A DNA stretch of 64,000 nucleotides from Phialophora verrucosa. Taxonomy: Eukaryota > Ascomycota > Eurotiomycetes > Chaetothyriales > Herpotrichiellaceae. Within the stretch, counting starts at the first letter, position 1. The number at the start of each line of letters is the position of its first letter. Positions 30,939 to 42,267 of the stretch are shown here, one piece after another. Position numbers and translations under genes: made by a program. A model generated the notes under the pieces. It worked only from the letters and a program-made list of their open reading frames with translations, was not told the origin of the DNA and did not search any database. The stretch spans positions 3,534,001 to 3,598,000 of the forward strand of contig MSED01000001.1 in the NCBI GenBank assembly GCA_002099365.1, written 5' to 3'.

Positions 30939-33125
30939 CTAATGCTTCTTAAACAGCCCGAGGTGGTGCTTCTTCTCCTTGTCCTTCTTCAGCTTAGTGG
31001 GAAATCCTTCGTCAGGAGAGGCGTACGGTTTCGGTATTGCCACCGGTTGGCCTGGTCGAGCGGGAGCAGCCGCTGTGCCGACCCCAGGACGGACGCCGTT
31101 GTGCGGTGCACCACCTCTGCCGGCCCCCAGGTTCATGTTTGCCATCGCCGCAGTTGGCGGAACCGGGGTACGACCGTTCGCACCGGGTTGAGGAGGTTTC
31201 GGCTGCTGTGCCTGCGGCGGAGGTTCGCTCATCCACGCTGGCAACCTCGGTGGCGCGCGGTCCATGGGCAGGTCGAGTTGTTTCCTCCCTGCACTTAGCA
31301 GACTTACTTGGCGGAGGAAGGTCTTTGGTGTGATCATGTGGGTTGTTGCCAGAAAGATCTCTTTGCCAGTCATGCGGGAGACTTCATAGCAAGCTCTTGC
31401 TTCGGCATAGGTGGCGCCGCCACCCATGAAGACTATGATACGTTGGCGCGGCTTGTTTGTCTGCGAGCGCGCCTGTGCCCAGGTTGGTTTGCCGGCGTTG
31501 CGAAGCGAACTTTGCGAGAGGTTCATCTGGCTGTTTGGGTCGTTGAGGTGAGGTTTTACCGGCGGGAAGATATTTGCGTCCAAGGTCCCTTGGCATTGTT
31601 CTTCAAGCATGTATCGAAGGGCGGGTTCGAAGCGGGAGAGGCTCACTTCTTCCATGTTGCTGGTGGTGTCTCGAAGCCTGGGCGGGAACAAAGGCGGCGG
31701 CGTGGGCGTTGTGTCCTTGAGCTGCTTTTCAACTCGGGCACCAAGGGTTATTAGGTTATAGATGGTTTCGCCATCCATTGGGGAGAGTTCGCCATGGCAA
31801 CGCAGCTTCTCGATGTCGCCTCGCAGAATACCGTGCTTGTATAGAATGTACAATATCAGGAGCCGGACTCGGTCTTCATGCACAACACTGTCGTCATCCA
31901 GCAGCCTGACAACTTGGTCCGCCAGATTCTTGGGCTTTTTGTTGTCCTCGTCCATGCCGGTGGCCAATGATTGTTCGACAGAGACAACATCCAACAATTT
32001 GTGGTCTGCAAAGATTTTGGCGCACTTCTCAGCGATATCGATATGTAGCGAGAAGGCTTCTTTCCCTTCTTGGAATTCCGGCAACCCGGCCAACATGTCC
32101 TTGATCGTGTTGATACTCGCCGGTTGACCATCATTATCGGCGAACTGGGGATTCTTTGCCTGGAATTTCTTGAACTCCTCGCTCAACTGCACAAGCAGGT
32201 CTTTCATGTGCATGTGCCGGTGGCCGACCCAAAGGTTATCCTTCTCGGTAATTTCGACCTCTCTTTCTTCTTGGTCGGGTTGACCTCGGCGGATGATGTT
32301 TCGGTATGTGACCTTGTCCTCGTCGTCTCGAATGGGTAGAAGATCCATGGCCATTGCCTGGTATGTCAATTCATGCACGAATGGTGACATTAGATCCATC
32401 GAGCGGTCTGTGATCAATAGCACCGCCCGTGGCCGGTTTCCTGGGTTCGGCGGAGGAAAGTCGTTTCGCGGATCCCGGGCATAATCGTCCAACGCGCTCT
32501 GGACAAAGCTCGCAAGATGATAGCATAGCACATCCGCCGCATGTCTTTCATGATCTCTAGGCTTGTAGAAGCGTATCAAAGGGTATTCGCCCAAGGACAC
32601 GCATATAGACACGAGTTTCTGCGTGATTGTGTCCAAGTGGCTCTTAACCAACGAGTCGCACGCTGAATGGAAGAGGAGGTGAAAACTCCAGGGCTCTCGA
32701 AATGTGACTAGATTTGCTTCTCTAGGGAAATACTCGACATTCAGCGTCCGAGAGTCGGCGATCAACTTTGCTCTGGACTCGGAGCGAAAGAGTTCCTCCC
32801 CTAAGCCCCTAGGTAATTGGGAGGTCCATATCAGGTACGCCCGGCGATACCTCCTGCGGCTCAGGTCGGCTTTAAGGCATTCGACTATGTGTGGTAGAGG
32901 CGAGAGGAGGTAGATGGCATCGGTGTCGGACGAGCCCTGCCTGCGGTCCTCGATGTATTCGATATTGATAATATTGCAGTTGAGTATGTCATCTTCCTTT
33001 GTCGCGTTATAAACAAGCCGCTTACTCTGCTCGTCGAGAATCAGAATTTTCCAGTCGCGTCCGCTGGTTGCGCGGATAGTGTCGAGTATGATATTCCGCT
33101 GGATGTCGAGTATTGAGGAAGCCAT
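30939..33125 (-). CDS. sec1: Sec1/Munc18-family protein Sec1
   Basis: A 728-residue intronless SM protein that binds assembled exocytic SNAREs at the plasma membrane and promotes vesicle fusion. It begins MASSILDIQRNIILDTI and shows the family blocks WKILILDEQSKRLV, then FREPWSFHLLF, then RAVLLITDRSMDLMSPFVHELTYQAMAMDLLPI, and near the C terminus QRIIVFMGGGATYAEARACYEV, with the RMTGKEIFLATTHM strand-helix that is a Sec1 hallmark. A Pro/Gly/Ala-rich tail with a Lys-rich end (KLKKDKEKKHH) follows. An in-frame ATG lies 13 codons upstream at 33164; the downstream start better matches the family N terminus. Confidence 0.94.
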   Translation of the reverse strand: MASSILDIQRNIILDTIRATSGRDWKILILDEQSKRLVYNATKEDDILNCNIINIEYIEDRRQGSSDTDAIYLLSPLPHIVECLKADLSRRRYRRAYLIWTSQLPRGLGEELFRSESRAKLIADSRTLNVEYFPREANLVTFREPWSFHLLFHSACDSLVKSHLDTITQKLVSICVSLGEYPLIRFYKPRDHERHAADVLCYHLASFVQSALDDYARDPRNDFPPPNPGNRPRAVLLITDRSMDLMSPFVHELTYQAMAMDLLPIRDDEDKVTYRNIIRRGQPDQEEREVEITEKDNLWVGHRHMHMKDLLVQLSEEFKKFQAKNPQFADNDGQPASINTIKDMLAGLPEFQEGKEAFSLHIDIAEKCAKIFADHKLLDVVSVEQSLATGMDEDNKKPKNLADQVVRLLDDDSVVHEDRVRLLILYILYKHGILRGDIEKLRCHGELSPMDGETIYNLITLGARVEKQLKDTTPTPPPLFPPRLRDTTSNMEEVSLSRFEPALRYMLEEQCQGTLDANIFPPVKPHLNDPNSQMNLSQSSLRNAGKPTWAQARSQTNKPRQRIIVFMGGGATYAEARACYEVSRMTGKEIFLATTHMITPKTFLRQVSLLSAGRKQLDLPMDRAPPRLPAWMSEPPPQAQQPKPPQPGANGRTPVPPTAAMANMNLGAGRGGAPHNGVRPGVGTAAAPARPGQPVAIPKPYASPDEGFPTKLKKDKEKKHHLGLFKKH

Positions 33126-33503
33126 GGCGGGGGTGGAGAGTCGGCTGGTCTGGGGTGTCTTCACATTCTCGGACAGAGACAGTCAGACCAGACAGGCAGA
33201 TGGAATGGGTACAGGCCTTTCCAGAGCTCTGAGTTATGTCGCCAGTGAGCGGTGATGGCTGGTGGTGTGGTAGTCGTAGAGGGACAGTGCGAACCCGAGT
33301 TCGAGTTGCGCTTGTGTTGAACTGCGCCGTCTCGACAAGTGCAGCCTCAGCCTTGCGCGGAGTGGAGACGAGGCTGCATCATTCCATCACATTTACTCAT
33401 GCGAGGTAGACTAGAGAAGACTTCCACGTTGCCTCAACGTCTGCTTCCTGCCGCCCATTTGCAATTCGACCTCTGCGAAGGCGCCTCTCCCATCCTCCCT
33501 GGC
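33126..33503. promoter_or_regulatory. divergent promoter, Sec1 / Suv3
   Basis: This is a 378-bp head-to-head gap. The Suv3 frame is open into it from non-family sequence, which I regard as leader. Confidence 0.45.
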
Positions 33504-35842
33504 ATGCTTGCTCTCTCCACTCGACGAGGGCAATGCCTTTTCTGTTCATTTCGGGCCGCCTTTGCGGCGCTGCCCAAGCGACGCCCTGAGATCCAACATG
33601 GATCCTTCTCCAGCACGTCGAGTCGCAGAGAGCGGACACACCAGAGATCCTCGCAACCTATCCGCTCAGTCGGCTCCGACAGGAAGTCTACTCGTACGAT
33701 TCGACGTCCTCTCAGGCACTTACCGATCTCGCCAGACCAGACGGGTAACCGTGTGAATGCCAGCTTGAATACGTTAAAGAAGCAATTGGAAACCACAACA
33801 GTGAGCCCAGACTCCGATGTCACGCAACTCGCCGCACTCGACCCTCTAGGGACGTACTGGCCGGCATTCAGAGGGCAAGTCCAGGAAAACATTCAGTCGC
33901 CAGGGGAGGCCGGCCAGGCAGGATTTGACGGATTAATGCATGATATTGGACTTGCTCAGCAGGGAGACTGGAAGACAGAACTACCGAGAGTGCTGCATTT
34001 CGGCTTCATTGATTATGTTTTAATGAGAAGGGCACAAGACGCTCCGGAAGCGGGATCGGCGCTGGCAGAGTTAAAATTTCCTACCGAATGGTACACCAAC
34101 GCACGGCAGGTCCAGAGAGATGTTCATTTGCACATTGGTCCCACAAATTCAGGGAAAACATATACGGCTCTGAAGCGGCTTGAAGAGAGCGGCGATGGAT
34201 TTTATGCGGGGCCTCTCCGGTTGCTGGCGCATGAGGTATACACGAGGTTCAAAGCCAAGGGCGTATCATGCGATCTCATAACTGGAGATGACGTGAGGCT
34301 GGAAGAAGATCCGGATACAAGACTGAGCGCATCGACAGTGGAAATGGTCGATGTCGGTAAGCGGTGCGAGGTCGCCGTCATCGATGAGATCCAGATGATG
34401 GCTGACCAAGAACGCGGTTGGGCCTGGACTCGAGCTTTTCTGGGTGCCAACGCAAAGGAAGTCCATATTTGTGGTGAATCTCGAGTGCTGCCACTTGTAA
34501 GGGAGCTCACGGCATCAACCGGGGATATTCTCCACGTGCACGAGTACAAGAGACTAAACCCTCTGAAAGTCATGACCAAGAGTCTTCGAGGCGACTTGAA
34601 GAACCTGCGAAAGGGCGACTGCATTGTGGCCTTCTCCGTCATGAATATCCACGCCTTAAAGAAGCAGATCGAGCTGGATACCGGTCGCCGTTGTGCTATC
34701 GTCTACGGCAGCCTGCCGCCCGAGACTCGCGCGCAACAAGCCGCACTGTTCAACGATCCGACCAACGACTACGACTTCTTGGTTGCCAGCGACGCCATTG
34801 GCATGGGGTTGAACTTGTAGGTTGAGTCCGTCCTCACACTGGGAGCGGTTGCTAACCTCGAGGCAGGAGTGTAAAGCGTATCATCTTCCACAGCGTGACA
34901 AAGTGGAACGGCACGGCACTGGTAAATTTATCGACTCCGCAAATTAAGCAGATTGGCGGGAGAGCAGGTCGGTTCCGGAATGCACATCAAGCCATGACCA
35001 ACACGTCAGCTGGCTCCGAAGCCAATGTTGGCCTCGTCACGACTCTCAACGACGAAGACTTACCCCTGGTCAGGGCTGCCATGCAGACAGAAGCTGCCCC
35101 AATCAAGAGAGCCGGCATGCTTCCGCCAGGCGAGGCAATGGAGGAGTTCGAGGGCCGTCTGCCGAAAGGCATCCCATTTGAATACATCCTCCGACGTCTT
35201 TGCGGCAAGGCGGCGATGCATGACCGGTTCCGCGTTTGCAGCATTCGCGATCAGAGTCTGATTTCTCGAACCATCGAATCTGTTCAAGGATTGAGTCTGA
35301 TTCAGCGTATGATCCTGACCGCTGCACCGGCTACCACACATTCGGCAGCAATGCACCAAGTTATGAGAGCTTTTGCCCAATATGTGGCGGACCGCAAGCA
35401 GGTGACCGTTGTGGACGTGCCTGAGGTCAACCTGGAGGTGCTTGAGAAGCCAATCTCTGGTGACAGAGCATACCTCGAAAGCCTAGAGGATCTCCACAAG
35501 GCACTGGTCCTGTACCTGTGGCTCAGCTATCGGTTCCTGGGCATCTTCAAGGACCGCGAAATGGCCACGTACGCGAAGGAGATGGCCGAGGAGCGCATCA
35601 ACACCTGCCTCCTAGAGTTCTCTGCGAATCCTGATCTTCGCAAAAGAGTACTGTCATACAAGAAGCGGATGACCCTGCCTCAAATTCAGACCGAGGGAGA
35701 TGGCACGACTGACGAGGAGTTGGAGCTGGATGTTCCGGAAGAGGAGACAGTGCTCCCGGTTGACTGGACTCGTGGGTCTGAGAGTGTCGAGTTCGATGAT
35801 GATCCTCAAGCTCCTCATCCCATCCGCGCAGCTCAAGGGTGA
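33504..35842 (+). CDS. suv3: mitochondrial ATP-dependent RNA helicase Suv3
   Basis: This is the helicase of the mitochondrial degradosome, which unwinds RNA for 3'-5' decay. Exons 33504-34816 and 34867-35842, separated by a 50-nt phase-2 intron (gtaggt...ggcag), give 762 residues. An Arg/Ser-rich presequence occupies the first 60-75 residues. Motif I is IGPTNSGKT (about 211-219), motif II is the DEIQ box (294-297) characteristic of the Suv3 group, and motif VI is QIGGRAGRF after the splice, which also restores the motif V region (ASDAIGMGLNLSVKR). The C-terminal SUV3 domain (YLWLSYRF) is followed by an acidic tail. Confidence 0.94.
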
Positions 35843-36095
35843 GTGGCGCCCAATCCAGGGCAGCCGTTAGCTTCGCCTCCTCCGAAGCACATCAGCAAGT
35901 CCGACCCAAGTACTGGAAGTTTAGAACTCATGGATTGTACGATGCGAGCGGGTCTCAAAGAATAATGACAATGTTCATTTTGCTACCGCAATCTTATCAT
36001 GTACCAACACTTGTTTTGCTGCCGACAGACTTTGGACGCCTCTCGAGGGCATTTGCTGAAGGTCCCATTTCTTGGTTCCAGTGGGTGGGAGCCGA

Positions 36096-36604
36096 CTATT
36101 GCTGAGTAACCTGTCTATCAGTTGCAGGGTGGTTCGCCGCCGCCGCCTCGCGAGCAAGCTGGTCTTCCGTCTTCTTGTTGCCGTGGAGCTAGGTGATCGG
36201 TTAGCTCTGTGCCAGGACCCACGGGACTTCACGCAAAGACGGCCACTGACAATCAATCGGTTCAGAAAGCTTCCCGGTTTTCCGTAATCTTGGTTTTCCC
36301 TCTCAGCATCCTCGGCTTCCTTGTTGACGTAGTCCACGGTCTCTTCATCAGCTGAGTCGTGCTCGTCAAAGTTGACTGAAAAAGGAAGTCAGCGAGAGCA
36401 TTCCAAGTGGTTGTGGGAGGGCGGCGATGTAATATAGGAAGGGTCGAGAGACCACAGATGGGTTGAATGTATATCACAATCGGGGGCCCTTGTATGGACA
36501 ACTGTGGAAGCTCTGTAGACACATGCCACTATTGAAAGGGACCACTTACCCTCCTTGTCCTTGTGACTGAGACGACGCTTGATCTTCGCACGAATGCTGT
36601 CCAT
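36096..36604 (-). CDS. small conserved-looking 90-residue protein, unknown function
   Basis: Three exons (36604-36550, 36375-36251, 36188-36096) with introns of 174 and 62 nt give 90 residues. The first donor is G|GTAAGT and the phases agree (1, then 0). The N terminus is basic (MDSIRAKIKRRLSHKDKE). The middle is strongly acidic with Asp/Glu and Tyr (FDEHDSADEETVDYVNKEAE), and the C terminus has SFLNRLILHGNKKTEDQLAR and then a polar tail. There is no signal peptide or membrane helix. I do not recognise a named domain; the layout recalls small hydrophilic fungal proteins seen in many ascomycete genomes. It is head-to-head with the Prp22 gene. The 174-nt first intron is the longest in the window. 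Confidence 0.75.
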
Positions 36605-37148
36605 CGTGAACGAAAGTAGAGACGGTCAAGTGAATTGTCTTGCAGAGATATTGATTCGGGGGCTACGGGTCGGTGTCGTGTAATTGTAAAGAGAGAGGTA
36701 TTGAGAGAGTGAAGGATCGATGAAGGCGGGGTGAAAGTCGTACCTTTTTTATGAGCTAGAATTCAGGGAAGCAAGAGGCAGGCAGGAGGAAAGAGGGGCA
36801 TGACGCCTGGCAGTGACCACTCCATCAATGCTCGCGTCCGTCGGGCTGGACCCAGAAAGTACTTCCCCATTCACGTTTGCCCATCTGCCAGAAACACATT
36901 CGGATCTTCAATCCAGTGAAACCCAGTCAGCTAGTGGCCCAATTCTGCGCCACCCCTCAGTCATCCGTTCGGGTCAGTGCAAGCGAGGCGGCTGACAGGC
37001 GAGGCGAGGCCTGTTCGTTTTTGGAGAGCCGCTTGGAGATCACAACGTCCCGCATATTCGAGATTTCCACAACTTTGCCAACGGTCACCAGGCCTGGCTG
37101 GACCAAGTCATCGGACAGTTGCTCGCGTACACGCACCGGCTGACCACC
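36605..37148. promoter_or_regulatory. divergent region upstream of Prp22, with open frame
   Basis: This is the gap between the small protein and Prp22. Bases 36996-37148 are open in frame with Prp22 (51 codons, no ATG), bounded upstream by TGA at 36993. See findings. Confidence 0.45.
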
Positions 37149-40100
37149 ATGGATGACTTCACCTCCCTAGAGCTGCTCTCGCTCGTCTCCAAAGTCACGT
37201 CCGAACTCCAGAACCACTTAGGCATCAGCGACAAGACCCTCGCCGAGTTTGTCATTGACCAGCACGAAAAATGCGGCGGGAATCTCGAGAAGTTCAAGGA
37301 GGCCCTGGCGGCCATGGGCGCAGACTTTCCCAACAGTCTGGTGGAGAGTGTCGATCGATTGATCCTGACGATGCACCCCAAGCACAAGAAGAGTCAGAAA
37401 GAGACTGCACAACAAAATGGACAATCAGATATGGACGAGTTGGATGCCATCGGGCGCAAGGCGAGGGTGTTCAAGGGCCTCGCTGTGCCCGACCGCGAAC
37501 AGGCATGGAGTGATTCCGAAGATGATGTGGCTGCGCAAAAGGCCGCAAGCAGAGTTCGACCCGGTGCAGATGAGGATGATACATTTGCACTTCTTGAAGG
37601 TTTAGCAAGCAAACCGAAAAACGGCGTGAATGGCACGGCCGCAAGAAGCAGGAAAAGGAGTCACAGCCCCGACCGTGATGACTATCCCAGAGATAGAGAC
37701 AGGGAACATAGACGGAAACACTGGTCCCGAAGTCCAAGTCCTCGCGAGGACAAGAGATCGCGCCGACACCGAGATGAAGACTACGCAGACAGAAGGAATG
37801 GGCACAGAGACCGGTACGACGAGAAACGGAATGGACATCACAGAAGCAGGCGGCGCGACTACGATGGGGAAGATGATGAGTTCAGCAAGCTGCCACCGCA
37901 GGAAGTTGACGAACAGCCCATCCTGTACAAGGTCTACGATGCTGTGGTTAACGGAATCAAAGACTTCGGAGCTTTTGCCAATTTGCAAGGGGTCAAAGGC
38001 AGTCCTAGCGGATTGATCCACGTCTCAGCTATTCAAGAAGGAGCTAGAGTCAATCATCCCTCGGATCTTCTGTCTCGCGGGCAGCCTGTCAAGGTCAAGG
38101 TGGTGAAGTTGGAAAACAACAAAATCAGCCTTTCGATGAAAGAGGTTGATCAAGTCTCGGGGCAGGACATGGTGCCCTCGCGCAGGATAGCCTCTGGCGC
38201 CAATATGGAACGCCTCAACGGGTTGCCCTCGGATGACCGCTACGGAAACTTGGGCAGCACCGTGCCTGTCCTTGAGGACGGATATGGCTCGAGGCCTGGC
38301 AAGAACAAGAAGAGGATGACCTCTCCAGAGCGCTGGGAAATCAAGCAACTCATCGCGTCAGGTGCAATCTCTGCGGCCGACTATCCTGACATCGACGAGG
38401 AGTACAATGCGACCCTAAACGGTGAAGGTCAGTTTGAGGAGGAGGAAGACATCGATATCGAGGTCAGAGAGGAAGAACCGCCGTTCCTGGCTGGTCAGAC
38501 GAAGCAGTCTCTCGAATTATCTCCTATCCGAGTCGTGAAAGCTCCCGAAGGGTCACTCAACCGGGCGGCTCAAGCGGGCACAAATCTGGCCAAGGAAAGG
38601 AGAGAGCTAAAACAGCAGGAAGCTGCCGATAAAGCCGCAGAAGAGGCTTCCAAAGTCGACCTCAACGCTCAGTGGCAGGACCCCATGATTGCCCCTGAAC
38701 AACGAAAGTTTGCTTCAGATCTTCGACAAGCGCAGCAGCAATCGTCCAAAGCGATCGAAGCTGTACCCGAGTGGAAGCGGGCGATGCAGGGCAAGAATCA
38801 ATCTTTCGGCAAAAGGACAGACATGACCATCAAGCAGCAAAGAGAGTCACTTCCGGTTTTCAAATTCCGGAAGCAACTGCTCGAAGCCGTCGCCGCGAAC
38901 CAATTGCTCATCGTGGTTGGTGATACCGGGTCTGGCAAGACAACCCAGCTAACGCAATATCTGGCCGAAGCTGGCTACGCCAACAACGGCATGATTGGCT
39001 GTACACAGCCTCGTCGTGTTGCCGCTATGTCCGTTGCCAAACGTGTCTCTGAAGAAGTAGGTTCGGAGCTAGGCAAGGAGGTCGGCTACACTATTCGTTT
39101 CGAAGATCGGACGTCGCCGGACACTAAGATCAAATACATGACAGACGGTATGCTCCAGCGAGAGATCTTGCTGGACCCAGACCTCAAGCGGTATACCGTC
39201 ATTATGCTGGATGAGGCACACGAAAGGACGATCGCTACCGACGTTCTATTTGGCCTGTTAAAGAAGACGCTCAAGCGACGGCCAGACCTTAAGCTAATCG
39301 TGACCTCAGCCACCCTCGATGCAGACAAGTTTTCCGAATACTTCAACCAATGTCCGATTTTCTCCATCCCCGGTCGGACATTTCCTGTGGAGATTATGTA
39401 TTCGAGAGAGCCGGAGGAGGACTATCTAGACGCAGCACTGACTACCGTCATGCAAATCCACCTGACGGAACCGCCCGGTGACATTCTGCTGTTCCTGACT
39501 GGCCAGGAGGAGATTGACACGAGTTGTGAAGTCCTATACGAAAGGATGAAAGCCTTGGGACCAAGTGTACCGGAGCTTGTCATCTTGCCTGTGTACTCGG
39601 CCCTGCCTAGTGAAATGCAAACTAGGATCTTCGATCCCGCACCACCCGGAGGCCGAAAGGTTGTCATCGCGACAAATATTGCCGAAACCTCGATCACGAT
39701 CGATGGCATCTTTTATGTCATTGACCCCGGCTTCGTGAAGCAAAATGCTTACGATCCAAAGCTGGGAATGGACTCGTTGGTCGTAACGCCTATCTCTCAA
39801 GCACAAGCCAAGCAGAGAGCAGGTCGAGCAGGGAGAACAGGCCCAGGTAAATGCTTCCGGTTATATACCGAAGCAGCTTACCAGTCTGAAATGCTTCCTA
39901 CCAGTATACCAGAGATCCAGCGCCAAAATCTCTCCAATACCATTCTCATGCTTAAAGCAATGGGCATCAACGACCTCTTACATTTCGACTTCATGGATCC
40001 GCCTCCCACGAACACTATGTTAACTGCTCTTGAAGAGCTCTACGCACTCTCTGCTCTCGATGACGAAGGCCTACTTACCCGCCTCGGTCGCAAAATGGCC

Positions 40101-40908
40101 GACTTCCCCATGGAGCCATCTCTTTCGAAAGCCCTCATCGCTTCCGAGGACATGGGTTGCTCCGAGGAAATGCTAACCATCGTGGCCATGCTGTCAGTTC
40201 AAACCGTGTTTTACCGACCGAAGGAGAAACAACAACAAGCAGACCAAAAGAAAGCCAAGTTCCACGACCCCCATGGTGATCATCTTACCCTGTTGAACGT
40301 CTACAACGCATGGAAGACATCCCGCTACTCCGAGCCATGGTGCTTTGAGAATTTCATCCAAAAGCGCCAGATCATGCGTGCAAAAGACGTGCGACAACAA
40401 CTGGTCACTATAATGCAAAGATACAAGCACCAAATCGTCTCGTGCGGTCGCAATACAATCAAAGTTCGGCAAGCCTTATGCTCGGGTTTCTTCAGGAACT
40501 CAGCAAGAAAAGATCCGCAAGAAGGGTATAAGACGCTTATTGAGGGGACGCCGGTGTACATGCACCCAAGTTCTGCGTTGTTCGGCAAGCCGGCGGAGCA
40601 TGTCATCTTCCACACGCTGGTGTTAACCACGAAGGAGTACATGCATTGCGCGACTGTGATTGAACCGAAGGTATGTTTGAACAATCCCACCCTGGTGTCA
40701 TGGCTCGGCATACTGACATAGTTGCTAGTGGCTCGTCGAAGCAGCACCCACGTTCTTCAAAGTCGCACCCACGGACCGGCTAAGTAAACGCAAGAAAGCA
40801 GAGAGGATCCAGCCGTTGCATAACAAGTTCGCTAACGGAGACGATGATTGGCGGCTGAGCGCACAGAAGAGGCAGGGCAGAGGGGGTGGTGGCGGCACCT
40901 GGGGATAG
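37149..40908 (+). CDS. prp22: DEAH-box splicing helicase Prp22/DHX8
   Basis: This is the nuclear ATP-dependent helicase that releases spliced mRNA from the spliceosome. Exons 37149-40670 and 40729-40908, with a 58-nt phase-0 intron, give 1233 residues. Features in order: an N-terminal helical domain (LELLSLVSKVTSELQNHLG), an Arg/Asp/Ser-rich RS-like region (about 170-235), an S1 RNA-binding domain near 257-330 (YDAVVNGIKDFGAFANLQG), then the helicase core with motif I GDTGSGKT (about 591), DEAH (about 687), SAT, and QRAGRAGRTGPG. The HA2/OB-fold C terminus completes after the last splice (EPK/WLVEAAPTFF) and ends in a Gly-rich tail. The S1 domain distinguishes Prp22 from Prp2 and Prp16. Confidence 0.95.
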
Positions 40909-41328
40909 TCGTGGGTGTGGCAGTGAGATGTTTGTGGTTAGGAAGCCCATGTGCGATGGGAAGTTGGGAATACGAAAAAAAACTTAATACAAGATGTAAA
41001 ATACCGAGGACAACGATTTAGCAAGCGTCTTTTTCGCCCGTGTAGATATCATTCCGCCCTACGCAGGAGAACAACATGGGCGCGATTCATGGGGTCGCGT
41101 GCTCGAGATTGGTTCTGAACAGGAAGCATCCACGGCATTGTCCACCTGCTGACTCTGTCATATACGAATCCAATACCGGATTTACCGCCATGGTTGAATT
41201 GCCAATGTAGATGATATTCGTGGCGCGAGATAACCTTTCCCCAGCACCTCAATATCCTGGACCGGTGTGGCTGTCCATTCACTTGCCAATTTGACAAAAG
41301 TGCTTGTGTGAACAGGCTCTTCCACTCG
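40909..41328. other. tail-to-tail intergenic stretch
   Basis: This lies between the Prp22 and CCDC137-like stops. An A-rich run at 40975-40990 is a plausible polyadenylation region. Nothing else was recognised. Confidence 0.45.
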
Positions 41329-42267
41329 CTAAGCACTCTGCGCACGGATACCCGGCGCACCGTTCATACCAACGCGCAGCGTCTTGTCCTTGAATATGTT
41401 CTTCAGCGGCTTCAACACAGGCGGCGCGGTGACCACGTCCTGCAAACTCCGCTGCCTCAGCTCGCCCTCCTCGCGTCTCTTTTTCTCCAAAATCTTCCAC
41501 GGATCCACGTCGTCGACGTCCTTCCCTCCCTTCTTCCGCCTCTTCTTGCCCGACGGATTCGAAGGGTCGACCCCCGCGCCCAACCACACGAGCTGGTCTT
41601 CTTCCCTCTTCTCCGCCAGTTCGTCCGCGACTTCTTCCTCCTTGGCCTTCAGCTTCTGCTCCGTGTTGCGCCATTCCTTCTGCATGCGCGCCAGGCGTTT
41701 GTTGTGCTTGCTCAGCGGCGTCTTGACCTTCTCGAGACCCGGGATTTTCGGGTTCTTGTGTTTCGGCACCGAGCTGAGCGGGAGGGACTGGTCGACTCGG
41801 GCGCTGAATGAGGAGAGGGATTCATTGGGTTTGATTTTCAGAGACGTCGTTGGTGGGGGATCCGAAGCAGTAGTAGTAGTAGTAGCATGAGTAGCAGTGG
41901 ATAGGGTGGGTTCGTCATCTGGCTTCACGGTCGAGTTCGAAGTCGAGCTCGAGTCCACTTTGCGTCGTTTCTTCGAGGGAGCCGCGGCCTTGCCGTCGTC
42001 GAGGCCCGAACGTATTCTCTTGCCGTCCTGGAAGGCTAGGATTCGTTTGAAGGCCTTGGGGGTGTCGTCGTCTCGATATTGCTTGCTTTGATGCTGCTGC
42101 TGGTTCTTTTTCTGCTTTCTCGCTTCTCGTTTGCGCTTCTTCTCGATGTCCGAGGTGAATATTGGGTCGACCTTCTTTTGGACGGCGAGCGTCTTCGCGC
42201 GGTGAGTGGGTGGCAGATCATAGTTTGAGGGGTCATCGTCGCGCTTGCGCTTGTGTTTGTGTGGCAT
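41329..42267 (-). CDS. lysine-rich, probably nucleolar protein (CCDC137-like)
   Basis: A 312-residue intronless, very basic protein beginning MPHKHKRKRDDDPSNYDLPP. It carries several nuclear/nucleolar-type clusters (KKRKREARKQKK, PSKKRRK, GKKRRKKGGK). A low-complexity Ser/Thr centre contains a Thr run near residues 128-133, from an (AGT)n tract in the DNA. The C-terminal half is a coiled-coil-like Lys/Glu helix (LARMQKEWRNTEQKLKAKEE), then DPWKILEKKRREEGELRQRS and a motif VVTAPPVLKPLKNIFK. The last block and overall layout resemble the CCDC137 family, linked in animals to nucleolar or chromosome-periphery functions. That assignment is tentative; the gene itself looks real by length and sustained charge pattern. 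Confidence 0.75.
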   Translation of the reverse strand: MPHKHKRKRDDDPSNYDLPPTHRAKTLAVQKKVDPIFTSDIEKKRKREARKQKKNQQQHQSKQYRDDDTPKAFKRILAFQDGKRIRSGLDDGKAAAPSKKRRKVDSSSTSNSTVKPDDEPTLSTATHATTTTTASDPPPTTSLKIKPNESLSSFSARVDQSLPLSSVPKHKNPKIPGLEKVKTPLSKHNKRLARMQKEWRNTEQKLKAKEEEVADELAEKREEDQLVWLGAGVDPSNPSGKKRRKKGGKDVDDVDPWKILEKKRREEGELRQRSLQDVVTAPPVLKPLKNIFKDKTLRVGMNGAPGIRAQSA

